This document shows, piece after piece, positions 1 through 9,159 of a stretch of DNA of 16,939 nucleotides. The position numbers and the translations under genes were made by a program. The DNA comes from Ichthyophonus hoferi (Eukaryota > Opisthokonta > Ichthyosporea > Ichthyophonida > Ichthyophonidae), in the NCBI GenBank assembly GCA_002751075.1, contig NAOQ01000872.1:8680-25618 (forward strand). The letters are read 5' to 3'. How positions within the stretch are numbered: position 1 is the stretch's first letter; each line of letters begins with the position of its first letter. The notes below the pieces were generated by a model. The model had not been told where the DNA came from. It saw only the letters and a program-made list of their open reading frames with translations, and did not search any database.

Positions 1-192
1 TCAGGGTCAAATGCGTCGAAAATGAAATTTTAACTCAATATAAATTTTGTGTAACTAACCAATAAATCAACTAAACCTTCCAGCCTGTCACACATCGATT
101 GTTCTAGTATGTGGTGAGATTACATAGATATTGTACAACTGCTGTATTGTAATCAACAATCCCCACTGGACGTCTATTGGCTAATACCAACT
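1..192. other. 3' flank of the SLX9-like gene
   Basis: This is sequence downstream of the minus-strand SLX9-like stop codon. No separate gene is visible. About 70-190 is the part that recurs, diverged and in the opposite orientation, at about 4745-4868; both copies share an AGAACAATCGAT block. Homology fades below about position 70. Confidence 0.5.
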
Positions 193-2632
193 TTAATAAA
201 CTCTATAAGATGGGGTGGGGGCAGACTTGTTCTGGGTAGGCGTTGGTTGTTCATCAATGTGGTGTACAAATTTATCTAAGTTAAGCTGTACATCAGCTCA
301 GTCTAAGTATTTATATTTTGAAGCACATTAGAAACAGATAATTAAGTAAATTATCTGTCACACAGCCCTACACATGATTGGTCCAAATGCACTAATCATT
401 ATTAAGTATTCTTACCTTTAGTAGATCCAGATCAGGTAAAGCAGACATGAGCGAATCAAAACCCCCCTTTAAATTTAGGGGATTGGCAGCTACCAATTGA
501 CTGTGAGCTGCATTATCTTTCTTGATCTTAGATACCTCAAGCTCTGTTAACCAATCAAATGAACATGTTAAGAATAGCAATCTTAAATTTCTTACAACAG
601 TAGAAACCCTTGCTGGAATATATATATACAATATGCATGTAGGGTAGAACTTCTACTCTTCTAATAATTACAACAGACATAGATGAGACAGAGGCTCTAA
701 TGCTTTATTAAATATTAAGCCTTCAAGGCTCCTTTACGTGTACACTATAACTACAGAATAAGCCGGGCCTAGTTATATTGATCTTTCCATCCTTATATAG
801 TGTATAAGTTACACGTGTAAACTAAGAAAGTTTCTGAATCTCAAAATTCGTTCAAAAAGATTAAATGTAATACATTGCCATACTTAATACAAATGGCTTA
901 TATTTGCCAATAAGGCAACGTCACCAAGTTAGAATGCGTCATTAAAAGGAACTTATTACGTGTGACAAGCTATATTTAGAGCATATATTAGAGGTAGATA
1001 TAGTTAAGGTAGGTAAATGTACATTCAGAGAAATATGTAAACAAATAAATTCAAACAAGTGTGTACTATCATGCATAGATACATAGGCATACATACATAC
1101 ACATACTTTGCATCCACAAGACATGGCGGAGTTTCTTTTTATCATTTTTACTCAATCGAGATGGATCAAGAATTTTAGGTTTAGGTTTAGTGGGGCCAAA
1201 ACCATCATCTACCGTCTGCGATATATATATATAGTGATTGGTTAATACTAATTAGTAATTAGATTAGCAATTAGGGAAGAGATTATTAGTGAATCCAAGT
1301 GGTGGAAATGGCGACTAAGTAGCTATAGTATATAATATCCTTGCAACTATCTCTAATCTCAAATCTCATATATGGTATATAGTGTACTAGTACCAAGTAT
1401 TACATACAGGTATATGGTATATTGGAACCAAGCAATAATAATAATGAGACTACTATAATACTATCCTACTATACTATAATAATATAATACTATACATAGA
1501 GTGTATTGGCACCAAGTATTGCATATAGGTATATCATATAGTATTAATATTCAAGAACCAATTAATTACAACTGCAAGAGGTTGCTGGTAGATTGAATGG
1601 TTTTTATTATTATTGTAAATAGCTGATGATTGGATATATTACTTTACACCTTAAAATTATTTCTCCCTATATATTTAATTATATTATAAGAAAAAATATG
1701 CTTATTAATAACCAATCAACTACTCTAATTAGTATTTTATTGCACCAATGATATGTAGTGTTGGCCCCTTACAACTATATATTATAAAATATAAAGTAAC
1801 TCAAATACTTCTTTACTTCTACTATGTTATATGTATCTACTATGCTATACTGTACTGTACTATATAATACTATAATATACTATATTATACTACATATATT
1901 GGGCTAAAGGCTTTGATCATAACACCCCTTTATATCCATGCGATCAGAATAACATCATACTATTATATAACAGAGTATAATAAAGTGCATTATACTATAA
2001 GATAATACCATAGCACATTTGTACAGATGTGTATATTTGTGTATATATGTATATATTATAATATCTGTTATAGGAAAATATAATGACATTGTGAAAATGT
2101 GTTTCTATTTGTGTATGTATATGCATGTATGTATGTGTGTGTCCATCTATGTAAGTAGGTAGGCAGGTAGGTGTATATGTATATGTATGTATGTATGTGC
2201 GTGTGAATCTATGTAGGTGGTTAAGTAGGTATATATATGTATGTGTACAACTATGTGAGTAGGTACGTAGGTATGTAGGTAAGGATATATATATGTATAT
2301 GTATGTACGTGTGTGTGCATCTACTATGTAAGTAGGTAGGCAGGCAAGAAGGTATATATATATATGCATGCACGTATGTATGTATGTGGGCATCTATGTA
2401 AGTAGATAGGTAGGTATGGGTATAGTTATGAATGATTGTATGCCTGTCTGTATATATATACTCCAAAAATAAGACCATGTTCACTACCAACCCTTTCTGT
2501 GGACATGAATAGTTTCCCCAACTCTACATTTTCATTTTTAGGCATTACACTGGCAATATTTAATTGGCTAGTGGTTGCTATGTCAACTGCCTTAGTATGA
2601 AGCCTCTGTCTTTCGTGACGAATTTTACCCAT
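193..2632 (-). CDS. SLX9: SLX9-like ribosome biogenesis protein, four exons
   Basis: Reconstructed by eye as exons 2632-2462, 1215-1107, 543-416 and 231-193, giving 148 residues. Donors are GTATAT, GTATGT and GTAAGA. Acceptors are CGCAG, AACAG and CCCAG. Phases agree at all junctions. Exon 1 starts MGKIRHERQRLHTKA, like the MGK-basic start of animal SLX9 (FAM207A). Exons 2 and 3 join through a split Lys codon to give LSKNDKKKLRHVLWMQKLEV, matching the family motif (recalled human form KMKLRREQWLQKIEAIK). Then FDSLMSALPDLDLL matches the family's HPLRDALPEL segment. SLX9 proteins act in the nucleolus in small-subunit maturation and pre-40S export. The product is shorter than the roughly 210-230 residues known in yeast and human, because the C-terminal tail is missing or lies in an exon I did not find. 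The exon 1 donor (an alternative lies a few codons earlier) and the last exon are the least certain parts. Introns are 1246, 563 and 184 nt. Confidence 0.75.
718..820. repeat. Inverted repeat inside SLX9 intron 2
   Basis: The 9-bp arms TACACTATA (741-749) and TATAGTGTA (796-804) are exact reverse complements. The pairing can extend outward, imperfectly, through ACGTG-containing ends. The right end is the 12-bp palindrome TTACACGTGTAA (809-820). A separate small hairpin, AGCCTT-C-AAGGCT, lies just left at 718-730. The structure sits in an intron. I see no coding content in it and no recognised element family. Confidence 0.45.
1381..1545. repeat. Imperfect tandem repeat in SLX9 intron 1
   Basis: GTGTACTAGTACCAAGTATT at 1382 recurs as GTGTATTGGCACCAAGTATT at 1501, a spacing of 119 bp, each followed by a similar ATACAGG/ATATAGG-TATAT tail. 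The space between is ATA/ACT-rich simple sequence with a third, weaker copy of the GGAACCAAG core near 1424. All of it is intronic to the SLX9-like gene. Confidence 0.5.
2105..2460. repeat. TATG/GTAGG minisatellite in SLX9 intron 1
   Basis: Degenerate units of about 45-72 bp each carry a CTATGTAAGTAGGTAGG-like core (near 2145, 2208, 2252, 2324 and 2394) followed by TATATATGTATGTATG runs. Long open frames on the minus strand here (His/Thr/Tyr/Ile-rich) are products of the repeat and not genes. The array ends directly at the GTATAT donor of exon 1. Confidence 0.85.
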
Positions 2633-3679
2633 AGTTAATATATATTATTGTACACGTGTGTATATGTTATGTGTAGATTGGATAGAAGGAAAGAAAGCGA
2701 AAAAGAATAATATAATAATGCAAAATACAATAATGTAATACTACTATAATATACTATGCTATACTACACGTTTTATTATACTGAACTAGACAATACTATC
2801 CTTCCATATTATTATGGGTAGTGTGTAAGCTACTATATAATATACACGTGCGTTGCTTTGATTTGGGAAATAGCAGGTCGTAGATTAAAACTTCTTTAAA
2901 GTTAAATTTTGTAAAAGCAATTGATTATTGGTTAATTGTTAGGATTAATATTAATCTCTAATTAATATCTAATTAATTGCTATTTATAATATCAATGATT
3001 GGTTAATCGTAAGGAATAGTTAGGCTTAGTGAATTCATGTGTATACATAGGGTAGAAGGAAGCGGAGAGAACACTATATTATTGTAATATTATAATAATA
3101 TAATAATATAATAATATACTAATATAATACACCATATAACTATATAAAATATTATATAATATTATTAATATATATAATATTTTACTAGACTAGTACATTA
3201 TTATGTATTTGTATAATAGTTGCGTTATGTACGATAGAATTAACATTTAATGTACACGTGCGTGGCTTAGATCTGGGAAATGACGGTTAGATTGGGGGTG
3301 CAATAGTCTTAATCAATGTATGGGTCTACTGAGAACTGCATTTTTTTAAAGTCTTTCCTTTGTATCTTATTATACCCAGATCTCTTTCAGTATACCATAG
3401 CAATTGAGATAGTGTTCACCATTAGATATTAATACCTACTGCTCTGTAATATCTTAAACCGTGGCTGAAGTTCTACAAAAGGTTAGTTTTATGTATATTA
3501 TTCCGTAGTATTAAATTTTATTTTAAATAAACTTTATATAGATTATAAGGTAATGCCAATCTTTAGTGTTTCACGTAAGCATTTCTAGATCCTAGTAAAG
3601 ACAATAGTATGACATTCCCTCAATAATAAAAACCTCATAGTAATATAATCTCTTTACTTTCTAAGCAACTCATGTAGTT
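2633..3679. promoter_or_regulatory. AT-rich upstream region of SLX9 with imperfect duplication
   Basis: No gene is seen between the SLX9 start and the first tRNA. Two similar blocks, about 2640-2890 and about 3035-3300, each run from a GGATAGAAGGAA or GGGTAGAAGGAA motif (2680, 3050), through long AATAAT/TATAC simple sequence, to a conserved TACACGTGCGT-GGCTT-GGGAAAT end (2843 and 3253, 410 bp apart). Between them ATTGATTATTGGTTAAT and ATGATTGGTTAAT are further repeats. CACGTG boxes lie at 2653, 2845 and 3255; the first is 21 bp upstream of the ATG. A regulatory role is inferred. Confidence 0.4.
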
Positions 3680-3750
3680 GGGGGTGTAGCTCAGTGGTAG
3701 AGCGCTCGATTCGCATTCGAGATGCCAGGGTTCAATCCCCTGCTCCTCCA
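3680..3750 (+). tRNA. tRNA-Ala, anticodon CGC
   Basis: A full cloverleaf can be drawn. The acceptor stem is GGGGGTG/CTCCTCC, with the G3-U70 pair that identifies tRNA-Ala and one T-T mismatch near its base. The D arm is GCTC/GAGC. The anticodon stem CTCGA/TCGAG is perfect, with loop TTCGCAT and anticodon CGC at 3712-3714, which reads GCG. The T arm is CAGGG-TTCAATC-CCCTG and the discriminator is A at 3750. The variable loop has 4 nt. There is no intron and no encoded CCA. The A box (TAGCTCAGTGG) and B box (GGTTCAATCCC) are intact, and TTTTT at 3755-3759 is the Pol III terminator. Confidence 0.95.
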
Positions 3751-4289
3751 GCCATTTTTATAAATGGTATTGTATTGGAATACATGTTTGTTGTTGGAGC
3801 CAAAGCGCTTACTGTATTTTTTTTATTAATTGTTATTATTTTTTGTGCATTACTATAGGGGAATAAAGTTCTCGTCTAGTTAAGTTTGATGGGAAATCAT
3901 TGTGAATGATCTATGTTCTTATTGGTTTGAAGCTTGCTACAAAGTTGATAATTCAATCAAGTCATACAAATAACTCATTCCAAACATAGCCAACCAATCA
4001 GATATTCTATATGTATTGCTTAATTAGTGATTGATCAATTTGGGTTCAATAAACAATAAACAGATGCTTGCAGCATTTGAGAGTCAATTAGATCGTTATG
4101 CATAAGTTCATTGGTCAGTTCATATTACTCTGAAGCAATTTAATCAAAACTGGTTTTTGAGCGTAAAAAATATAAATACAAGAGTTGTTAGAATAATAAA
4201 GAAAAAAAGTTGAGCCGTATACCTCTATTCAGTCATATAAAAAATTAATAATTTTTATAAAAAGCCATATTCTAGAATTTAATGTATAT
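3751..4289. other. Gene-free spacer; one block shared with 15505-15565
   Basis: No gene is seen. The stretch GTTGGAGCCAAAGCGCTTA (from 3794) plus the T-rich sequence after it matches GTTGGAACCAAAGCGTTTA at about 15509. This suggests that the duplicated unit at 4290-5240 and 15889-16240 once included several hundred bases of upstream flank. Similarity between the two blocks and the ORFs is weak. Confidence 0.45.
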
Positions 4290-5240
4290 TTGTATGTTAC
4301 AAGATCGTTAACAATTTGCTATAATATGTATTCATATTATGTCTATAGTTTCTAAAGAGGGTAAAGTACTTAATCCTGATTCTTTACTAAAAAGTCAACC
4401 AGTAATGCCTGGTGTTACTTCTCCTAATATTAACAATGCCGTAACCATTTACATGCAATTGTAATTAGACCGTAGTTACCATATATGCAGCACCTCATCT
4501 AGTAAGAAGTCTCATAATATATAAAAAATGCAATTTTTTTCTAATTTACTGCCCTTGGATTTTAAGTACATTAATTTTAAAAAGAAGTAATGAAATGTAT
4601 TTCTATTATTTATTATGACATAATTTTTTTAATTATCTTTATTACCTTTATCTACTTATGTAAGTTGCACATCACGTTTATAAACAAAAACGTATGCCCA
4701 GAACCAGTCTGGGCCCAGCTCATATACTTTATTAGAGTTGGTATTAGCTAATAGATGGCCAGTAAGAAGGGATCGTTAGTTACAAAAACAAAGGTTGCCC
4801 AATAATTAATTAATCTCATCACATGTTAGAACAATCGATATGTGACAATGGCTGATATGGAAGCCACTAAGGAATTACAAATACATATAACTAAAAGAGA
4901 GGTGTGAAAAAAATATCAATTAGACGATTTGGAAGATGTGACATTAATTTAAAACATAAAAGAGTTATATGTCAGCATTTTGATAAAACATTAATCTTAT
5001 TTTTCTTTTTTTAGCAACGATGGGTTTTTTTTGGTGCAAAAGAAACTATTTGAAATTGTCCATTTTTGAAACAATTAAAAGCAATTACTTACTAAAACTT
5101 CTGCCACAAATAGATTATAATTACTACATATACAATACATTGCCAGGTAAAAGGTTAAGGGCTTCTATATCCATGAATCACTAACGTAAGATACAGGTGT
5201 AGCAGCTAACTAGCTTTAGCCTGCCGTTTACCAGACATAA
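4290..5240 (+). pseudogene. Decayed, interrupted copy of the orphan gene at 15889-16293
   Basis: 4337-4467 aligns without a gap to 15947-16077 at about 70% identity (counted by eye). The encoded peptides also align: MSIVSKEGKVLNPDSLLKSQ against ISIVFKEVEVDNLDILLEGQ, then VTIYMQL against IAIYTQL. The match resumes at about 5102-5240 against 16068-16205, where NYYIYNTLPGKRLRASIS parallels NYYIYNILLSKKLEASIS. The short TTAACAATTTGCT start region (4308) parallels 15901-15913. About 635 bp (4468-5101) separates the two halves and is absent from the other copy. The frame is closed in several places, so this is a relic. The function of the family is unknown to me. Confidence 0.8.
4536..4868 (+). pseudogene. 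Diverged copy of the SLX9 3' end, including its last intron
   Basis: The plus strand here matches the minus strand of about 70-440. An exon-3-like end (TTTACTGCCCTTGGATTTTA) is followed by an intron-3-like stretch in which TGACATAATTTTTTTAATTA (4615) parallels TGACAGATAATTTACTTAAT. Next comes an acceptor-like CCCAG at 4697-4701 and exon-4-like AACCAGTCTGGGCCC, then TTGGTATTAGCTAATAGATG and AGAACAATCGATATGTGAC in the same order as in the flank of the gene. Retention of the intron shows a DNA-level duplication, not a reverse-transcribed copy. Exon 1 and exon 2 are not convincingly present, so it is a fragment without function as an SLX9 gene. It lies inside the split relic at 4290-5240. The last part is clearer than the exon 3 part. 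Confidence 0.75.
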
Positions 5241-5378
5241 ATAGTCAGATAGGACTCCATAACACATACTGATTTTCTTTCCAACATAGTACTATAAACG
5301 AATTGGATACACTAAAACGGTTAAAATTATTGAATTATTTTAAAACAATCAAAATAGTATCAAAATGGTATAAAATAT

Positions 5379-5450
5379 TGGAGGAGCAGGGGATTGAACC
5401 CTGGGCATCTCGCATGCAAAGCGAGCGCTCTACCACTGAGCTACACCCCC
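5379..5450 (-). tRNA. tRNA-Ala, anticodon TGC
   Basis: Reading from 5450, the acceptor GGGGGTG/CTCCTCC has the tRNA-Ala G3-U70 pair. The D arm is GCTC/GAGC. The anticodon stem is CTCGC/GCGAG with loop TTTGCAT; the anticodon TGC (complement of 5416-5418) reads GCA. The variable loop has 5 nt, the T arm is CAGGG-TTCAATC-CCCTG, and the discriminator A is at 5379. There is no intron and no encoded CCA. A and B boxes match the first tRNA. A TTTT run on the minus strand (5375-5372) is the probable Pol III terminator. It differs from the 3680 gene only in the anticodon arm and one variable-loop base. Confidence 0.96.
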
Positions 5451-8274
5451 AACTCTCTATGTTTTGATAACTAAAAGGATTATATTACCAAAGCAAAAGA
5501 GGGTTTTAAATGAACTCCACTTGGGCCATATTTCCGAGTGTTTATAAAACTAGATTTAGCAAGATTCTTGTCTAAGAGTCAACAGTATTTATCATATATG
5601 ATACAATCTCACTATTCTATATTTCCTATAAAGGTTTAAACATCCATTCCAATAATGGTGTTTTCCTCAACCCTGGTATTATTACTTAGAGTAGACATAA
5701 TTGCTTCTAGTTAAAAGCCAAATTTCCTCAGCAATTAGTAAATTTGCTTTTTCCGTCTGTACTTCAGGCGGGTAAACCATATTTATATTACGTTTGATTA
5801 TTATAGAGATAAGAAAGGGCTTTCTGGAGTTATTAATTCAAGAATAAGTTTGCCTATATAAACTAAGCATTGAACGTTTTAGACCTAAATCTTATCTTGA
5901 AATATTTTAATCGCTCGGGAAACCGTTTCTAATTATCCCGATATAGCTATATGCGGTTTAGCATTAGATTTTTTGTTCGATCATTGGCACATCCCATTGT
6001 ACCACTAACTGCCATTCCATTGGAGATAGGCACCGGGCTGGCTTATGTAATGGTATTCTTATTATTATTGTTGTTATTATCACTTTTATGTTATAAACAA
6101 TCAATTAAATAAATTGTTTGGATATCTAACTAGTTTTTTAAACAACAATGCAGTACAAAAAATGGTATAATTTTAGTCAACAGAATTTATAGTTTAAAGA
6201 AATTATTTAATGTATTTTAGATGGCTCGGATCTGATCAAATATGAACGAAAATAAACACCGTAATCCAAATCATACCTTGGTTAATCCACAACAATCTGT
6301 CCAAAAACACTTTTTTTTTGTGCATACCTGCCCACACCAGCATGGCAAGATTCTAAGACGATAGTTTACAGTGTATAATTACATAAATGTGATATCTTCA
6401 AAGCATATACATCAAGTATTTTTCCTTTACACTTTTCAACTTTGTAGAGTTCGTTGCTTTCCGCAAATCTTTAGATCTAAACCAACTGGAAACTAAACTA
6501 CAACGGAAATCAATGACCCAATTATATAGCCAGTACTCCGGAATGCCGCTTATTTTTATTTTTTACCTACTAAATGAGATGTAAAATAATATCAGATTTC
6601 TATGCTTTATTGCTAAATCATGGATGTCCATATCACTATTCATAACTTCATACTTACTGTGACAGCCAAGTCCCAACTCTAATCATAGCGGCAGCTCAAC
6701 TGTATTCTGGTAAGATAACTTGCAATATATATACCTTGATATAAGTATTGATCAATATTGTTTCTTCTTAGTAGTAATAGATGGCTATATCTATTATCTA
6801 ACACAGTTATTAACAAGACATCTGTGAGGTTTGTTTAAATGCAGCTCTAAGCATGTAGTGAAAACACGTGAGCAGGTTTTGGGCTGTGAAATGTGAATTG
6901 CAATGTATAGATGTTATAATCATTGGTTTGTATTGCATTGTGGTTCAAGCTTTGGCCTAATTTTATTTTAAGTACTTGTGACCGGAAGTGTGATTACCTA
7001 CTAGAGTAGTTTGGAACTATGCAGTTGTTGCACTAGCCTTGATTAACAATTTGTACTGTTATCTTAACTATAATCACTACCTTTGCACAGGTTGCTTAGA
7101 CGAATCGGTACCATTAGCATTGGTAATCACCTATTAATACCGGCCCAAAAGTATAGCGATGAATTAGCAGACTTCACGTGAGACTCTCCCCACTCGTCGG
7201 AAGTGCTCTAATCTGTCCGTCACACAATTACATTGGCCACTGGGTTGTGGCCAGATCCAAAGCATTCTCCAATGATAGAGATCACAAGTGTCGTGTCTGA
7301 TTCTATGCTATTTTGACATTACTTGGCACCTATATAACCGTAATTTGTGCATCTTGATAAAGCCCTAATCTTCTGTATGTTTCAAGATTATAAATCATAT
7401 ATTATTGAAATCTATTTACAATTTTTTGGGCTTATCTTTTTCCTTATTCTTTCTTTCTTTTTTGATTTCTATTTTTTATATTTTTTATTATGGATTTATT
7501 TATTTAATTTGCCCCCATTCCCATTACCAAGGTCGTTGACGTACTCATAATCTTAGCCCGATCGATTGGATAGATGATGGATGTCATAACACGTGGGTGT
7601 CCATAAGTACTAAAGTAGAATAACTAACTGTACATGAAAGAATACTCAAAAAACCCCGATCCTGCGTGGAAACAATTAGTCAATATGGGAATAATTAATA
7701 TAATGCTAAAGTCGGTTATCAGTGCATCCTTAATAAAAAACATGCTATTTGTTTTACGTAACTACTATGAAGCCTTTTTATTAATAATGTAAATTGTATA
7801 CTTATTATGTAATAACATTATCATATTTCTTTTATAGCCATTAGAATAACTGTGTGAAAGCATGCAAGACAATTCGGCCGACAAAAATGGTACCCGCTGC
7901 CTAAATGACTGGTGCTAATCATTGGGCAAGCCCCATCAGCAATTGACCAATCATTGTATGCATATCTGCTCATTTAGCCAATTCAAATGACTATGAGTTG
8001 ACAGAGAGCAGTGCACGAATATTTGATGCAATTATAAGTAGAAATACAATTGGTGAATACTAAATAGTAACTATTATATTATTGGTGAATACGTACTGGT
8101 ATGCCCATGTTAGTGGCTGCCAAATCACCACTGTTAATGGTTAATGTACATAAGCGGCTCAGGTGGTTAATATATCCTACCTCTTTACCACCATTCAGTT
8201 GGGAATACAGATTGTCAATCTGTTGGAGTCATTTGTAGTTTAACTTGTGAATCAGTAATATACTTGACTGAAAA
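5451..8274. other. Long intergenic stretch with no firm gene
   Basis: I find no homology-supported gene. Short open frames with coding-like composition occur at 6393-6584 (+, 63 codons) and near 5630-5785 (-), but frames of this length are expected by chance in DNA this AT-rich. A T-rich frame at 7347-7550 is low-complexity. CACGTG hexamers stand at 6865, 7175 and 7590, the first two as CACGTGAG. T, AT and TTATTATT runs are scattered throughout. Confidence 0.5.
8049..8092. promoter_or_regulatory. Direct repeat upstream of the kinase gene
   Basis: ATTGGTGAATAC occurs exactly at 8049-8060 and again at 8081-8092, 32 bp apart. Between them is AATAGTAACTATT, an almost palindromic stretch. It lies about 180-225 bp upstream of the kinase start codon. 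A role as a regulator binding site is possible, but position is the only support. Confidence 0.3.
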
Positions 8275-9159
8275 ATGACTCAAATTTATATCGGCAAATA
8301 TAAGGTCATATCCGAGCTAGGAGCCGGATGTTTTTCTCGAGTTGTGGCAGCCGTACATCAAAATACGGGCGAGAAAGTAGCAATCAAGATTATATACAAA
8401 AACAAGTCGAACCCGGATCTTGTCAAAGGAGAAATTCAAGCACTAGAACGCACTCGGGGCCACCCGCACATTGTACAACTGTACGAAGTATTGGAAGACA
8501 ATGAACATGTATACGTAGTAATGGAGTGCTGCTCCCACGGGAATCTACATGATTATTTGGTTCAGAATGGAGCTGTGTCCGAGCCTGTTGCACGGTTATG
8601 GTTCCTTCGACTTCTCATGGCAATACGCTACTGTCATGATAATGGTGTGGTACATCGAGATATTAAGAATGCCAATATATTTCTGACAGTTACCAATGGC
8701 CAGCTTTCCATCAAACTAGGTGATTTTGGACTCTCATCAGCCTTCGACACCAGTGCATACACAACTCAGTTGAAAACAGCAGCCGGATCTTCGGTATTTG
8801 CTGCCCCTGAAGTATATAGGACCATGAATGGAAAGGTTTATTATGGCCCTTCCGCTGATCTTTGGAGTTGTGGAGCTGTACTTCATTCGATGCTTTGTCG
8901 GAAATTGCCCTTTGTATATCAAAATTATTGCCAGACATGGAGTACCTACAAAGCCCCATCCACTCTCTCCAGTACTTGTCAGGCAGTTTTAAATGCGTTA
9001 ATGCAAGTTGATCCTCTGAAAAGACCAGACATTCATCAGTTACTAAAACATGGATGGTGTCTTGAAAGCGCATTCTCTACACAGCCAGTACGGAGGGCAA
9101 TTCTGAATAAGAACCCTAAGTTCATAAATACTGGTATGCCGGCCATTAGAGCAGCGTAA
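8275..9159 (+). CDS. Ser/Thr protein kinase, CAMK/SNF1-like, catalytic domain only
   Basis: A single uninterrupted frame of 294 residues transfers ATP phosphate to Ser/Thr of unknown substrates. The motifs in order are: P-loop GAGCFSRV (16-23), VAIK with ATP-anchoring K38, helix-C E53, catalytic HRDIKNANIF (127-136, with D129, K131 and N134), DFG (150-152), KTAAGSSVFAAPEV with APE 177-179, DLWSCG (195-200) and R250 in the KRP motif. T168 sits where SNF1-type kinases carry the activation-loop threonine. All catalytic residues are present, so the enzyme is expected to be active. The domain fills residues 9-261. There is no regulatory tail, signal peptide or membrane segment, and the stretch between LPF (211-213) and APSTLSS (227-233) is shorter than in SNF1. 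The first ATG of the frame directly precedes the domain, and an A-rich leader (GAAAAATG) supports it. It lacks introns and has visibly higher GC than its surroundings. The exact CAMK subfamily is unresolved; the HRD-loop wording also recalls NEK kinases. Confidence 0.95.
   Translation: MTQIYIGKYKVISELGAGCFSRVVAAVHQNTGEKVAIKIIYKNKSNPDLVKGEIQALERTRGHPHIVQLYEVLEDNEHVYVVMECCSHGNLHDYLVQNGAVSEPVARLWFLRLLMAIRYCHDNGVVHRDIKNANIFLTVTNGQLSIKLGDFGLSSAFDTSAYTTQLKTAAGSSVFAAPEVYRTMNGKVYYGPSADLWSCGAVLHSMLCRKLPFVYQNYCQTWSTYKAPSTLSSTCQAVLNALMQVDPLKRPDIHQLLKHGWCLESAFSTQPVRRAILNKNPKFINTGMPAIRAA

Noticed and set aside
1995-2490. Two long minus-strand open frames rich in His, Thr, Tyr and Ile
   Set aside because: They translate the TATG/GTAGG minisatellite; low complexity and overlapping frames show no real gene.
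4360-4400. Resemblance of the relic peptide VLNPDSLLKS to SLX9 exon 2 ILDPSRLSKN
   Set aside because: Nucleotide identity is only about 58% over a short stretch, and the same bases align better with the orphan ORF at 15970-16010.
5630-5785. Minus-strand frames reading MVYPPEVQTEKANLL and MSTLSNNTRVEEN
   Set aside because: Short adjacent frames; could be a relic of a gene, but there is no second copy or family match to support it.
6393-6584. Plus-strand open frame with coding-like middle (FVAFRKSLDLNQLETKLQRK)
   Set aside because: Sixty-three codons without a clear start are expected several times by chance at this base composition; no homology recognised. Worth a profile search only.
7347-7550. 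Phe/Leu-rich plus-strand frame resembling a membrane protein
   Set aside because: It is caused by long T runs; no homology, no varied codon use.
8711-9073. Minus-strand frames of 61 and 120 codons
   Set aside because: They lie wholly opposite the kinase gene and are shadows of its codon structure.
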